The position numbers and the translations under genes are program-made. Positions 9,211 through 18,363 of a stretch of DNA of 60,964 bases are shown piece after piece; positions within the stretch are counted from its first letter, which is position 1; the number at the start of each line of letters is the position of its first letter. The stretch is from Candidatus Nanopelagicales bacterium (lineage in GTDB: Bacteria; Actinomycetota; Actinomycetes; S36-B12; UBA5976): positions 1-60,964 of the forward strand of contig JAEMSA010000006.1 of the NCBI GenBank assembly GCA_016463095.1, given 5' to 3'. Under the pieces are notes generated by a model, which was not told the DNA's origin, did no database searches, and saw nothing but the letters and a program-made list of their open reading frames with translations.

Positions 9211-10403
9211 TGGTTACGCAAAGTGGTGTTAGAAATCCGATTCCAGTACGAGAACCAGATCTTTCAGGTAAACTTTATTACGCTTTAGTGATTGCCACTT
9301 TTGGTTTACTTTTTATAGGTATGGTTATGATTTTGTCAGCATCAACAACTGTTTCATATAAACAATTCAATAATCAGTACATAATTTTCTTAAGACAGTT
9401 AATGTTCGCCGCAATCGGTGTAGTTTTGATGATGGCAATTTCACGATTACCAAAGGTTTTCTTTTTGAAGTGGTCCGTAGTGGCTTTGGTGATTTCAATT
9501 GTGTTGCTGATTTTGGTACTAATTCCAAGTATTGGTATTTCGGTAGCAGGGCAAAGAAACTGGATTAGTTTGTGGGGGCCTTTTAGATTACAACCCAGTG
9601 AAGTTGCGAAATTGACTTTAATTGTGTGGGGATCAGCAGTACTAAGTAAACAGATTCGATCCAAAACAACGACATGGCAAAATTTATTAATTCCAGTATT
9701 CCCAGTGGGATTAATTATTACTGTATTAGTTATTTTTGAAGGAGATCTTGGCACAACTTTAATTATTGGCCCAATTTTATTATCCTTATTTTATGCAGTC
9801 GGTGCACCAATGAAATTATTCACTTGGTCAGCTATGGCTGGGTTATTGGCAATCTTGTATCTGTCGATTCAAGAAACCTATAGAATCCAAAGATTTTTGT
9901 CATGGATTAGTCCCACAGTTGAGAATCAAGATGCAGGTTGGCAGGTGACTCATGGAAAATATGCATTAGCTTCTGGTGGTTGGACTGGCATTGGCTTAGG
10001 AGCAAGTAGAGAAAAGTGGGGCTGGTTGCCGGCTGCTCACACTGATTTTATTTTTGCGGTAGTTGGTGAAGAAATCGGTTTAGTGGGCACAATTATTGTT
10101 TTGATTTTTATTGGCACCATCGCTTATGTGGCGCTAACTTTAGCCAGAGAAACAAACGATCGTTTTACTAAATTGATTGCAACATCAGTCATGGCTTGGA
10201 TTGTGGTGCAATCAATAATTAATATTGGTGCAGTTTTGGGATTGCTTCCAGTAACAGGTGTGCCCTTACCGCTGGTTTCTTATGGTGGTTCTTCTCTGAT
10301 ATTTACCTTGGCTGCAATTGGGGTATTAATGGCAGTTTTAAGATCTGAACCGACTGTGAAAGCTGACTTGAAAAAGAAAAAATCATCAAGAGTGAACAAA
10401 TGA
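9210..10403 (+). CDS. ftsW: Septal peptidoglycan glycosyltransferase FtsW (SEDS family)
   Basis: FtsW polymerises lipid II at the septum together with FtsI. The 397-residue protein is a multi-pass membrane protein with SEDS signatures: WISLWGPFRLQPSEVAK, the AHTDFIFAVVGEEIGLVG loop and the C-terminal LPVTGVPLPLVSYGGSS. The tail is lysine-rich. The ATG overlaps the last base of murD (TAATG), and the stop overlaps the murG start. RodA is the alternative family member, but the place between murD and murG supports FtsW. Confidence 0.94.
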   Translation: MVTQSGVRNPIPVREPDLSGKLYYALVIATFGLLFIGMVMILSASTTVSYKQFNNQYIIFLRQLMFAAIGVVLMMAISRLPKVFFLKWSVVALVISIVLLILVLIPSIGISVAGQRNWISLWGPFRLQPSEVAKLTLIVWGSAVLSKQIRSKTTTWQNLLIPVFPVGLIITVLVIFEGDLGTTLIIGPILLSLFYAVGAPMKLFTWSAMAGLLAILYLSIQETYRIQRFLSWISPTVENQDAGWQVTHGKYALASGGWTGIGLGASREKWGWLPAAHTDFIFAVVGEEIGLVGTIIVLIFIGTIAYVALTLARETNDRFTKLIATSVMAWIVVQSIINIGAVLGLLPVTGVPLPLVSYGGSSLIFTLAAIGVLMAVLRSEPTVKADLKKKKSSRVNK

Positions 10404-11482
10404 CAGTCATTGCCCTTGCCGCAGGTGGAACGGCAGGTCACATTGAACCAGCAATAGCTTGTGCTAAAGCCATTAAGAACTTAAATAATTTGGTAGAAGT
10501 CTTTATTGTGGGAACAGATAAAGGTTTGGAAAGAAATCTTGTTCCACAAAGGGGTTTAGAACTTTCTTTAATTCCAGCTACTCCCTTGCCCAGGAATTTT
10601 AGTCTTACCATGATCACATTGCCTTTCAGAATGTTAGCTGCTCAAAGAATTGCTCAAAAATTACTAGTAGATAGAAAAGTTGATTGTGTGATTGGCTTTG
10701 GGGCCTATGTTTCCTTACCTGTGTATCTTGCTGCCCGAAAACTTAAAATCCCAATTGTTATTCATGAAGGGAACAAAAAAGCCGGCTTGGCTAATCGCAT
10801 CGGCAGTAGATTTGCCGCCCAGGTTTTTCAAATGTTTCCAGATTCAATTAAGGGTGCCCAAACTGTAGGTATGCCACTTCGCGCAGAGATTTCAAATTTA
10901 GATAAAATATTGATGCGAACAACAGCTAGACAGAATTTCAATTTAGATGAAAATAAACAAACTTTATTGGTTTTTGGTGGATCTCAAGGTGCATCCTCAA
11001 TAAATAGAGTTTTAGTTGATTGTCTTCCAGAATTTGAGAAACTTAACATACAAGTACTGCACGCCATTGGAAATAAAAACACAATTGATCAGAGCACGAA
11101 ACGATTTGGTTTTTATCATGCAGTTTCCTACATTGATAAAATGGAATTGGCTTATGCTGCCGCAGATTTGGTAATTTCCAGAGCAGGTGCCATGACTATT
11201 GCTGAACAAACCGTTTTAGCTATGCCAGCAATTTATGTTCCCTTTGCGGCAGGCAATGGGGAACAAACCAAAAATGTGGCACAACTTGTTAAAGATGGGG
11301 GAGGAATACTTATCCCTGATGCCGAATTGACAGCAGCATTGTTGGTGCAACGAGTAAGCGAACTGATACAAAACCCCAGCAAATTGCAAGAATTGTCACA
11401 GGCCGCCAGTGGTCATGGGTTGCGCGATGCTGACAAGAAAGTTGCTCAAAGCGCGTTAACCTTAGCAAATGCACATAAATAG
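10400..11482 (+). CDS. murG: UDP-GlcNAc:lipid I GlcNAc-transferase MurG
   Basis: MurG adds GlcNAc to lipid I on the inner face of the membrane, producing lipid II. The 360-residue GT-B protein begins with the glycine-rich donor-site motif AAGGTAGHIEPA, contains VIGFGAYVSLPV and IHEGNKKAGLANR in the N-domain, and has the C-domain signatures FGGSQGA and SRAGAMTIAE. It overlaps ftsW by 4 bases and is 9 bases before murC. Confidence 0.96.
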   Translation: MTVIALAAGGTAGHIEPAIACAKAIKNLNNLVEVFIVGTDKGLERNLVPQRGLELSLIPATPLPRNFSLTMITLPFRMLAAQRIAQKLLVDRKVDCVIGFGAYVSLPVYLAARKLKIPIVIHEGNKKAGLANRIGSRFAAQVFQMFPDSIKGAQTVGMPLRAEISNLDKILMRTTARQNFNLDENKQTLLVFGGSQGASSINRVLVDCLPEFEKLNIQVLHAIGNKNTIDQSTKRFGFYHAVSYIDKMELAYAAADLVISRAGAMTIAEQTVLAMPAIYVPFAAGNGEQTKNVAQLVKDGGGILIPDAELTAALLVQRVSELIQNPSKLQELSQAASGHGLRDADKKVAQSALTLANAHK

Positions 11483-11491
11483 AGTCAGTAA

Positions 11492-12901
11492 ATGACATTG
11501 AACAAAGAAATTTCCGATTTAGGAAAAGTTCACATTTTAGGTTTAGGTGGTGCAGGCATGTCTGGCATTGCCAGACTGCTGTGTGCACAGGGAGTGGAAG
11601 TTAGTGGCACGGATGCAAAAGAATCAAGAAGACTTGAAGCTTTAAGAAAAATTGGGGTGAAAGTATTTGTGGGACATTCTCCACAAAACTTGAGCGATTG
11701 CCAAACAGTTATTCATTCCACAGCTATAAAAGAAAATAACCCTGAATTAAAAGCAGCCAGAGAAAAGAATTTAAAAGTATTAAGAAGAGCAGATGCTCTA
11801 GGAGTGCTCACCAGACAATTTGAAACTATTGCTGTCTCAGGCACTCACGGCAAAACCACCACTACCTCAATGGTCACCGTTGCCTTACAAGCTTGCGGTG
11901 AGGATCCTTCCTTTGCAATTGGTAGTGAGCTTTCCGAAACTGGTTCAAATGCGCACCTAGGTGAAGGAAACACTTTTGTGGTCGAAGCTGATGAATCAGA
12001 TGGATCATTTCTATTTCTATCACCAAAAGTTGCGGTGGTCACAAATGTTGAAGCAGATCACCTAGATCATTGGAAAACTTTTGAAAACATAGAAAATGCA
12101 TTTGTGGAGTTTTGTGAATTAACTAAAACTAGAGACGGTTTTACAGTTATCTGCTTGGATGACCAAGGCGGTAAAAATTTGGTAGAGAAAGTAAAAATAA
12201 AAGGTGTAAAAGTTATCACTTATGGAACAAACCAGTTAAGTGATTTACAAATTACAAACTTAAAACTGGGTCTTCCTGGACCAAGTTTTGAAGTCGTATA
12301 TCTTGGCCAGAACCTAGGCAAGATTCAATTGAAAGTGTTGGGTTTACATAATGCTCTCAACGCTGCTGCAGCTCTTTGCGTTGGGTTAGGTTTAGGAAAA
12401 GATTTTGCAAGTTTGAGAAATGGTATTTCCAAATTCACCGGTACAAAAAGAAGATTTGAATATAAAGGAAGTGCAGATGGGATCAGAGTTTATGACGATT
12501 ACGCCCATCACCCAACAGAAATTGAGGCAACACTAAAAGCTGCCCGAGAAGTTGTTCAAGGGGGAAGTGTTGTGGTCGCTTTTCAGGCGCACCATTATTA
12601 CCGCACTGCGCTATTTAATAAAGAATTCGGTGCAGCTCTTGGATTAGCAGATCAAGTAGTGGTGTTAGAAGTTTTTGCACCTGGAGAAGAGGCAATTCCT
12701 GGAGCAAGTGGTCAAACAATGGCATCACTTGTGCCGCTGCCACCAGATCAAGTTATTTTCGAACCTTCCTGGTCAAAAGTTGCTCAACAACTAGTTAACA
12801 GAGCAAAACCAAATGACATCATTATGACTTTAGGAGCTGGAGATATTGGACTACTAGCACCAGAGGTTCTTACTCTTTTAGAAGCCCGACAGAAATCGTG
12901 A
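11492..12901 (+). CDS. murC: UDP-MurNAc:L-alanine ligase MurC
   Basis: MurC performs the first peptide step, adding L-Ala to UDP-MurNAc. The 469-residue product starts with a nucleotide-binding fold (HILGLGGAGMSGIA at 14-27), has the ATP loop GTHGKTT (117-123), the VEADESDGSF motif and the YDDYAHHPTE block of MurC. There is a 9-base gap after murG, and its TGA overlaps the GTG start of ftsQ. Confidence 0.97.
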   Translation: MTLNKEISDLGKVHILGLGGAGMSGIARLLCAQGVEVSGTDAKESRRLEALRKIGVKVFVGHSPQNLSDCQTVIHSTAIKENNPELKAAREKNLKVLRRADALGVLTRQFETIAVSGTHGKTTTTSMVTVALQACGEDPSFAIGSELSETGSNAHLGEGNTFVVEADESDGSFLFLSPKVAVVTNVEADHLDHWKTFENIENAFVEFCELTKTRDGFTVICLDDQGGKNLVEKVKIKGVKVITYGTNQLSDLQITNLKLGLPGPSFEVVYLGQNLGKIQLKVLGLHNALNAAAALCVGLGLGKDFASLRNGISKFTGTKRRFEYKGSADGIRVYDDYAHHPTEIEATLKAAREVVQGGSVVVAFQAHHYYRTALFNKEFGAALGLADQVVVLEVFAPGEEAIPGASGQTMASLVPLPPDQVIFEPSWSKVAQQLVNRAKPNDIIMTLGAGDIGLLAPEVLTLLEARQKS

Positions 12902-13563
12902 TTAGAAAGAAAACTCGTCGAAGAATTCTTTTTGTCCTAATTTTAATATCAGCACTGGCTTCAACATTTTTTTATATTGGTTGGTACTCAAATTTATTAA
13001 TTGTGAAAACTATTGAAGTCAGGGGAGCCAAAGAAGTACCAGTTCAAGTAATCACTAAAACAGCCAATGTGAATTTGAATACCCAATTGTTTCGTGTGCC
13101 GATAGCCAGTGTGGCTGAAAGACTCAGCACGATCTCTCAAATAGGCAGAGCCGATGTGAGAAGAGGATGGCCTTCTACGTTGGTTATTGAAATTAGTGAA
13201 AGATCCCCAGTTGCGCTAACCGATATGGCGGCAGGCAGATTCTTAGTTGATCAATCCGGTTTCCCATATCTACCAGCACCAGTTGCTGCCAATTTTCCGT
13301 TAATAAGTGGACCAGATGATAAATCTCGGGCCGCCAGCATTTTAGTTTGGCAAAGTTTTCCTGACTGGTTAAAAGCCGAAATCACAATCACTAATGCAGA
13401 AAACCCAAACTCGATTTGGTTAATGATGACTAGTGGCAGAAAAGTTTTATGGGGCAGTGTTGATAAATCTCAAGATAAGAGTGCTGTGTTAAAAGTTTTA
13501 AGAAGAATGGCAGGTTCAACATACGATGTTTCCATACCTGAATTTCCGGTAGTCAAACCTTAA
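12898..13563 (+). CDS. ftsQ: Cell division protein FtsQ
   Basis: FtsQ is a bitopic divisome protein that recruits FtsL/FtsB-like partners. The 221-residue product has a basic N-terminus, one membrane segment (about 9-31), a POTRA domain (about 34-103, with IEVRGAKEVP and the WPSTLVIEISERSPVA strand) and a beta domain. The start is a GTG inside the murC stop. It is the last gene of the first division block: its TAA ends at 13563 and the stop of the opposing nuclease gene begins at 13564, so the usual ftsQ-ftsZ adjacency is broken here. Confidence 0.92.
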   Translation: MIRKKTRRRILFVLILISALASTFFYIGWYSNLLIVKTIEVRGAKEVPVQVITKTANVNLNTQLFRVPIASVAERLSTISQIGRADVRRGWPSTLVIEISERSPVALTDMAAGRFLVDQSGFPYLPAPVAANFPLISGPDDKSRAASILVWQSFPDWLKAEITITNAENPNSIWLMMTSGRKVLWGSVDKSQDKSAVLKVLRRMAGSTYDVSIPEFPVVKP

Positions 13564-15420
13564 TCAAAAAGGAATATCTTCATCGTTTTCGCTAACTTCA
13601 GCTAACGATGCAGAAAGACCTAAAGCTTTAGCAACCCGATCATCGTTACTTAGTAACGGGATCGAAGAATTCTCAATAATTTCACCAGTTTTAAGATCAA
13701 CTTGTAGTCCACCGATATCTGCTTTTACTTGTTCGGCATTGGCAAATTCGCACCACTGGCTTACTTTGCACCAATTACAAGGTGGATTAGCAGAAGGTGC
13801 AAAAAGTGTGTCACTAGCCCAGGTATCTACTTGCTCAGCTAATTGTGACCATGCTGCAAGTTTAACTTTTTCATCATCACAATCCCAGGTGATGATTTTA
13901 CATTCATCACTGGATATGAGTTCTAATTCAACTCGTTTATTTGTAAAATTACCAAGTTTTGTCAAAACATCTTTGGGTAAAGCATTTTCAACCATCAATC
14001 TTATTGCTAATGGCAATTGTGGATAAATGTTGAAATAGATATCATTTTCTAAATCTTTGATACTGGAAACTGTTTTCATTTCTCGCCACACCAAATCTTC
14101 ACCATTTTTATAAATAAGATCAGGTCTTGTGCTGACTGAAATATCTGCATCAGTATCAAGGGCCTCCACCGCTATTTCAGTGGCAACTTGAGAATCACTA
14201 TTTATAGGACAAGTTAATTGATGCTGAGCAAGAAACGGTAACGCAACATTTGCTTCATCTTGATTCCAACTGAGCTCTGTAGCTATTACTCCTAGTGTTG
14301 TTGGCGTTGGCAGCTCAGTTTTTTCGCAAGCTTTTGATCTTTTGTGTGCTTGCTCTAACCAAGCATGAACCAGCAAACCTCTTTGTTGAGCTGAGTTTTG
14401 AGTTTCCGGTTTGGTTCTTAAGCCAAGTTCATCTTGCAAAAAATACTGTCGCGGACATCTTCGATAAGTATGAAACTTTGAAGGTGAATAAGCCTTAGGC
14501 CAAGGAGCAAAAGCAGTAATACCTAGTAACCCTGGTCGATTAGGTAAAGTTTCACACATCGTGTTAGCTCTGCAGCTTCTACAATTTGGTCCAGACTTTT
14601 GTGTGCCTCCTTTAACGCGTTCAATAATTGTGGGCAAAGATTTTGTAAACATTTGACGAGCATCTTCCACACTTGTTGTTAAAACAATTGCTTGACTGGC
14701 ATCAAGGCAACCAATTTCCCTGATTCGGACATTTTGAGCTGGTGCTAAAACTTTATAAATTGGATCTCGTGGAGAACTCCAACTTGGTTCACTGTGTGGA
14801 ACCCCGTCGGCCAGAATTCGGGCTATCACTCCTGCTCTAACAGGGTTAAGCGTTGTCAAACCAGCTCTAGAAAATTTAAGAGCCCTAAATTCTCTAACTT
14901 TTCCATCATGGGAAGTTAAATAGATTCCCCAGGCAAACCATTCTGTATGTGAATCTTCGGTGTCATCAAATGCTTGAATTACTTCCAAGTCAGTGAAATC
15001 AATATTGTGTGCCATATCTTCAACGCGAGCTTTTTCCCAAGCAGTCAAATACCCAACTAATGCATCAATAGCCCATAACTTATGAGATTTTTCAACTTGG
15101 CCACGGGATTTACTAATCGCTTCAGTAATTGCACTTTCAGCGATCTCATCTTTGTCTTCAAATTCGTGAATCACTTTTTCGTTACTAATACTGGACAAAA
15201 GTGCATCTCTAACAATTCCTAATGGAAAAGATTCAAACGGGGGATAGCGAAGTTGTAAGTATCCTTCCCCAATTTTTGCGGCAGGTCTTGATTTAAGTGA
15301 AATAAAATCATGGCAAGCTCTGTTGTTTTCTGCACCGACTTGCGAAGCAGAAATTCTTAAGAAACCTGCTGTGGTTACCGGAAAACCAGGAAACCAGTCT
15401 TGCGGAATTTGAGTGGTCAT
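13564..15420 (-). CDS. Double-domain RecB/Cas4-like PD-(D/E)XK nuclease protein
   Basis: The 618-residue protein's C-half looks like a complete Cas4/AddB-type Fe-S nuclease: SPSKFHTYRRC (Cys322), His352, Asp434 (RPDLIY), Glu447-x-Lys449 (REMK), a Q-containing helix (Gln468) and C548-x2-C551-x5-C557. The N-half shows a matching but degenerate pattern: SASQ then Cys36, Gly165 and Ala180-x-Lys182 where acidic residues are expected, and C280-x2-C283-x5-C289. I infer an internal duplication in which the first nuclease centre is dead but its Fe-S cysteines remain. The start overlaps the stop of the upstream nuclease gene (ATGA). The likely role is DNA end processing, but this is not shown. Confidence 0.7.
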   Translation of the reverse strand: MTTQIPQDWFPGFPVTTAGFLRISASQVGAENNRACHDFISLKSRPAAKIGEGYLQLRYPPFESFPLGIVRDALLSSISNEKVIHEFEDKDEIAESAITEAISKSRGQVEKSHKLWAIDALVGYLTAWEKARVEDMAHNIDFTDLEVIQAFDDTEDSHTEWFAWGIYLTSHDGKVREFRALKFSRAGLTTLNPVRAGVIARILADGVPHSEPSWSSPRDPIYKVLAPAQNVRIREIGCLDASQAIVLTTSVEDARQMFTKSLPTIIERVKGGTQKSGPNCRSCRANTMCETLPNRPGLLGITAFAPWPKAYSPSKFHTYRRCPRQYFLQDELGLRTKPETQNSAQQRGLLVHAWLEQAHKRSKACEKTELPTPTTLGVIATELSWNQDEANVALPFLAQHQLTCPINSDSQVATEIAVEALDTDADISVSTRPDLIYKNGEDLVWREMKTVSSIKDLENDIYFNIYPQLPLAIRLMVENALPKDVLTKLGNFTNKRVELELISSDECKIITWDCDDEKVKLAAWSQLAEQVDTWASDTLFAPSANPPCNWCKVSQWCEFANAEQVKADIGGLQVDLKTGEIIENSSIPLLSNDDRVAKALGLSASLAEVSENDEDIPF

Positions 15421-16343
15421 AATTCTGGTTCTCCGAAGGGCAACATTTCCATTCCAGCATTTGGATTACTTGCTTTACTGCGGACTCTTTTTTCGACGTT
15501 TAAAGTTGCTAACAAACTTTCAGATTCAGAGGTCCCAGGAATAGGGGCTTTGGAGGTTTTTGCTGGACAAGCTTTTATGAAGGCACAAGATTTGCAAGGG
15601 TTACCAGGATTTGCCATCCAAGTTTGTTTTTCTAAAGAAGAATCCATTTTTCTTCTGGTGGTAACTAAATGTTGAACAGCTCGATCAAGTGCAGATTTAT
15701 AGGTAGGTCTTCTAACTCGATCTCTGCCAGGTAAATAAATGAGTTCTACTTCTCCAACATCTAAACCGTTTTCTTTCAAACCAGCTGCATAAAGCATCAC
15801 TTGGCGTAGCGAATCAGTTAAATACTGTGGAGCTGGTCTTTTGGATGTTTTGTAGTCAGTAATGCGCACCACACCATCTCGAGTCATTCGATCTAGTCGC
15901 CCATAAAGTTTCACAGATTCAAAAATGGCGGTCACTGGTCGTTCTAGATCTTCCAGATCAATATTTAGTTGGGTAGGGTCTTCCAAGTCAAAATATCCCT
16001 TGAGTGACTCAGCACTTTTATCCTTAAGTGTTACTAAATCTTCCTCTTTTAACCAAGACTTGTTGTGATCAATAACAACTTCACCTGTATCGCGTAATAA
16101 ATTCCAGGCCACTTCTTTGGTTCTATTTTCTGCTTTAATCTTTAAAAAATTCTCTAAAACATCATGAACAAGTGTGCCAATTATTTGAGGCAAACCTGCA
16201 GGTTCACGCCATCCTGCAACAGATGAGAACCAGTAGGCCAAAGAGCATCTATCAAAACTTGATAGTTGACTGGGCGAGACATGCTTTGGTAGTTGATTAC
16301 CAATATCAGCTACTTGTACGGCAACCAGTTTTTCTTCTGACAT
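15417..16343 (-). CDS. RecB-family Fe-S exonuclease, full-length copy
   Basis: This 308-residue protein has the Cas4/RecB-like nuclease layout: SPSQLSSFDRC (Cys33), His60 (TLVHD), Asp151 (YGRLDRM), Asp163-x-Lys165 (ITDYKTSK), Gln181-x3-Tyr185 and C250-x2-C253-x5-C259 for an iron-sulfur cluster. It resembles the single-domain RecB-like exonucleases annotated widely in Actinobacteria (for example Rv2119 of M. tuberculosis). Its 5' part and upstream region are the left copy of a 609-bp tandem duplication, so it is now preceded by a truncated copy of itself. It is translationally coupled by ATGA to the 618-residue nuclease gene. Confidence 0.82.
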   Translation of the reverse strand: MSEEKLVAVQVADIGNQLPKHVSPSQLSSFDRCSLAYWFSSVAGWREPAGLPQIIGTLVHDVLENFLKIKAENRTKEVAWNLLRDTGEVVIDHNKSWLKEEDLVTLKDKSAESLKGYFDLEDPTQLNIDLEDLERPVTAIFESVKLYGRLDRMTRDGVVRITDYKTSKRPAPQYLTDSLRQVMLYAAGLKENGLDVGEVELIYLPGRDRVRRPTYKSALDRAVQHLVTTRRKMDSSLEKQTWMANPGNPCKSCAFIKACPAKTSKAPIPGTSESESLLATLNVEKRVRSKASNPNAGMEMLPFGEPEL

Positions 16344-16373
16344 TGCTCTATTTTTCGAATGTGTAGAAAACTT

Positions 16374-16952
16374 TCATCTACATCGACTTAACAGCGGAAA
16401 CAACCTTGGACAATGAATCTTTAGCATCACCAAATAATAATGTTGTTTTGTCGTTGAAAAGTAATTCGTTTTCCACACCACACCATCTCGAGTCATTCGA
16501 TCTAGTCGCCCATAAAGTTTCACAGATTCAAAAATGGCGGTCACTGGTCGTTCTAGATCTTCCAGATCAATATTTAGTTGGGTAGGGTCTTCCAAGTCAA
16601 AATATCCCTTGAGTGACTCAGCACTTTTATCCTTAAGTGTTACTAAATCTTCCTCTTTTAACCAAGACTTGTTGTGATCAATAACAACTTCACCTGTATC
16701 GCGTAATAAATTCCAGGCCACTTCTTTGGTTCTATTTTCTGCTTTAATCTTTAAAAAATTCTCTAAAACATCATGAACAAGTGTGCCAATTATTTGAGGC
16801 AAACCTGCAGGTTCACGCCATCCTGCAACAGATGAGAACCAGTAGGCCAAAGAGCATCTATCAAAACTTGATAGTTGACTGGGCGAGACATGCTTTGGTA
16901 GTTGATTACCAATATCAGCTACTTGTACGGCAACCAGTTTTTCTTCTGACAT
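16374..16952 (-). pseudogene. Truncated RecB-like nuclease copy (duplication product)
   Basis: The first 159 residues are identical to the intact gene at 15417-16343. At the duplication junction the frame runs into the copied 3' end of pntB, read in a different frame, giving a 33-residue nonsense tail (from WKTNYFSTTK) before a TGA. The fragment keeps Cys33, His60 and Asp151 but loses the DYK motif, the Gln-Tyr helix and the three C-terminal cysteines, so it should not be an active nuclease. It has the original position directly downstream of pntB and the same start context as the intact copy, so it is probably transcribed. Confidence 0.85.
16378..16479 (-). pseudogene. Duplicated 3' end of pntB
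   Basis: These bases repeat the last 102 bases of pntB (16987-17088), including its stop codon, as part of the 609-bp tandem duplication. There is no start and no membrane domain, so it is a remnant. It overlaps the nonsense tail of the truncated nuclease ORF in another frame. Confidence 0.85.
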
Positions 16953-16986
16953 TGCTCTATTTTTCGAATGTGTAGAAAACTTTCAT

Positions 16987-18363
16987 CTACATCGACTTAA
17001 CAGCGGAAACAACCTTGGACAATGAATCTTTAGCATCACCAAATAATAATGTTGTTTTGTCGTTGAAAAGTAATTCGTTTTCCACACCTGCAAAACCTGG
17101 GCGCATGGAACGCTTCATAAATACAACTTGTTCAGCTTGATCGGCATTAAGAATTGGCATCCCGAAAATTGGGGAAGTCTTGTCTGTTCTGGCAGCAGGA
17201 TTTACTACGTCATTTGCTCCCACCACCACAGCTACAGTGGCACTGGCAAATTCGGAATTAATTTCATCCATTTCTTTTAATTGCTCATAAGGAACATCAG
17301 CTTCGGCAAGTAAAACGTTCATATGCCCAGGCATGCGCCCTGCCACTGGATGAATTGCGTATTCAACTTCTACACCTTTAGAGATTAATAAATCAACTAA
17401 TTCTCTTAAAGATTGTTGCGCTTGAGCAACCGCTAAACCATAACCTGGAACAATAATCACTTTCGATGCATAAGCAAGCATGATGGCAATGTCGGTTGGT
17501 CCAGCACTTTTAACTGGTCGATCAACTGCAGAAGTTGCTGCAGTAGTTGCTCTGGCAGTGAAGGCACCAAACAAAGTTGCAGTTAAAGGTCTTCCCATAG
17601 CTTTAGCCATAAGTTGGGTTAATAACGTTCCGGACGCTCCAACTAAAGTACCGGCAACTAATAACAAAACGTTATCTAATACGTAACCACTTGCTGCTAC
17701 AGATAATCCAGTAAATGCATTTAACAAACTGATCACAATTGGAACATCTGCGCCACCCACGGGAAGTACAAACAAAATTCCCATAACTAAAGACAAACCA
17801 ACCAGAGTCCACAAGGCCCAATTTTCTGGGCTAATTAATAAGTAAACAGACATTACTAAAGTTGCGATTGCTGTACCTATTGTTATGAAACGACCAAAAG
17901 GTAATACAACTGGTCTGGAAGTCATTAATTCTTGCAATTTTAAAAATGTAACTATAGATCCGGTAAAAGAGATTGAACCGATGACGACTGTGAAAACTGT
18001 GGCAAACAAAGCAACAAATCCATCTGTTGTTCCAGATTTTAAGAATTCAATTGAGGAAACAGCCATAGCTGCTCCGCCGCCCACACCGTTAAACAATGCC
18101 ACCATTTGGGGCATCTGTGTCATTTGAACTCTTTTAGCTGCTACATAACCAACAATTGTTCCGATTGCCACGGCTATTAAAATTAATGTTAAATGTTTTA
18201 AATTACTTTCAGAAAAGAAAACAATAGCTACAGCTGCAATCGCCCCAACAGCACCAATTCTATTTCCAAGACGTGCAGTTTTTGGTGAGGACAAAGCTTT
18301 TAGTGCCAAAATGAAAGCAAGTGCTGCACCTAGATTTGCTAACTGTGACCAGGCTGGTGTCAT
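16987..18363 (-). CDS. pntB: NAD(P) transhydrogenase subunit beta PntB
   Basis: PntB carries part of the proton channel (domain II) and the NADP(H)-binding domain III of the proton-translocating transhydrogenase, which makes NADPH from NADH using the proton gradient. The 458-residue protein has many hydrophobic segments in the first 270 residues, then the domain III signature (VIIVPGYGLAVAQAQ, HPVAGRMPGHMNVLLAEA, VVVGANDVVNPAA). It overlaps pntAB by 4 bases. Its last 102 bases are duplicated 609 bp downstream, but the gene itself is intact. Confidence 0.96.
   Translation of the reverse strand: MTPAWSQLANLGAALAFILALKALSSPKTARLGNRIGAVGAIAAVAIVFFSESNLKHLTLILIAVAIGTIVGYVAAKRVQMTQMPQMVALFNGVGGGAAMAVSSIEFLKSGTTDGFVALFATVFTVVIGSISFTGSIVTFLKLQELMTSRPVVLPFGRFITIGTAIATLVMSVYLLISPENWALWTLVGLSLVMGILFVLPVGGADVPIVISLLNAFTGLSVAASGYVLDNVLLLVAGTLVGASGTLLTQLMAKAMGRPLTATLFGAFTARATTAATSAVDRPVKSAGPTDIAIMLAYASKVIIVPGYGLAVAQAQQSLRELVDLLISKGVEVEYAIHPVAGRMPGHMNVLLAEADVPYEQLKEMDEINSEFASATVAVVVGANDVVNPAARTDKTSPIFGMPILNADQAEQVVFMKRSMRPGFAGVENELLFNDKTTLLFGDAKDSLSKVVSAVKSM

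Larger units (their letters stand above)
15867..17088. repeat. Exact 609-bp tandem duplication
   Basis: Copy 1 is 15867-16475 and copy 2 is 16476-17084, with the tetramer CACC at each boundary (15867-15870, 16476-16479, 17085-17088). I saw no base difference between the copies when reading them side by side. Each unit contains the 5' 159 codons of the RecB-like gene, its 34-base upstream spacer and about the last 100 bases of pntB. The junction joins pntB sequence to the interior of the nuclease gene through 4 bp of microhomology. The layout fits a recent tandem duplication event or an assembly error. Confidence 0.95.

Noticed and set aside
16374-16952. 192-residue ORF as a separate functional small nuclease
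   Set aside because: It lacks the DYK motif and Fe-S cysteines and its tail is pntB sequence read in the wrong frame; it is a duplication fragment.
13564-17088. CRISPR-Cas or defence locus suggested by Cas4-like nucleases
   Set aside because: No repeat-spacer array, no other cas genes and no defence partners nearby; the duplication is a single two-copy repeat. RecB-like Fe-S nucleases are ordinary in Actinobacteria.
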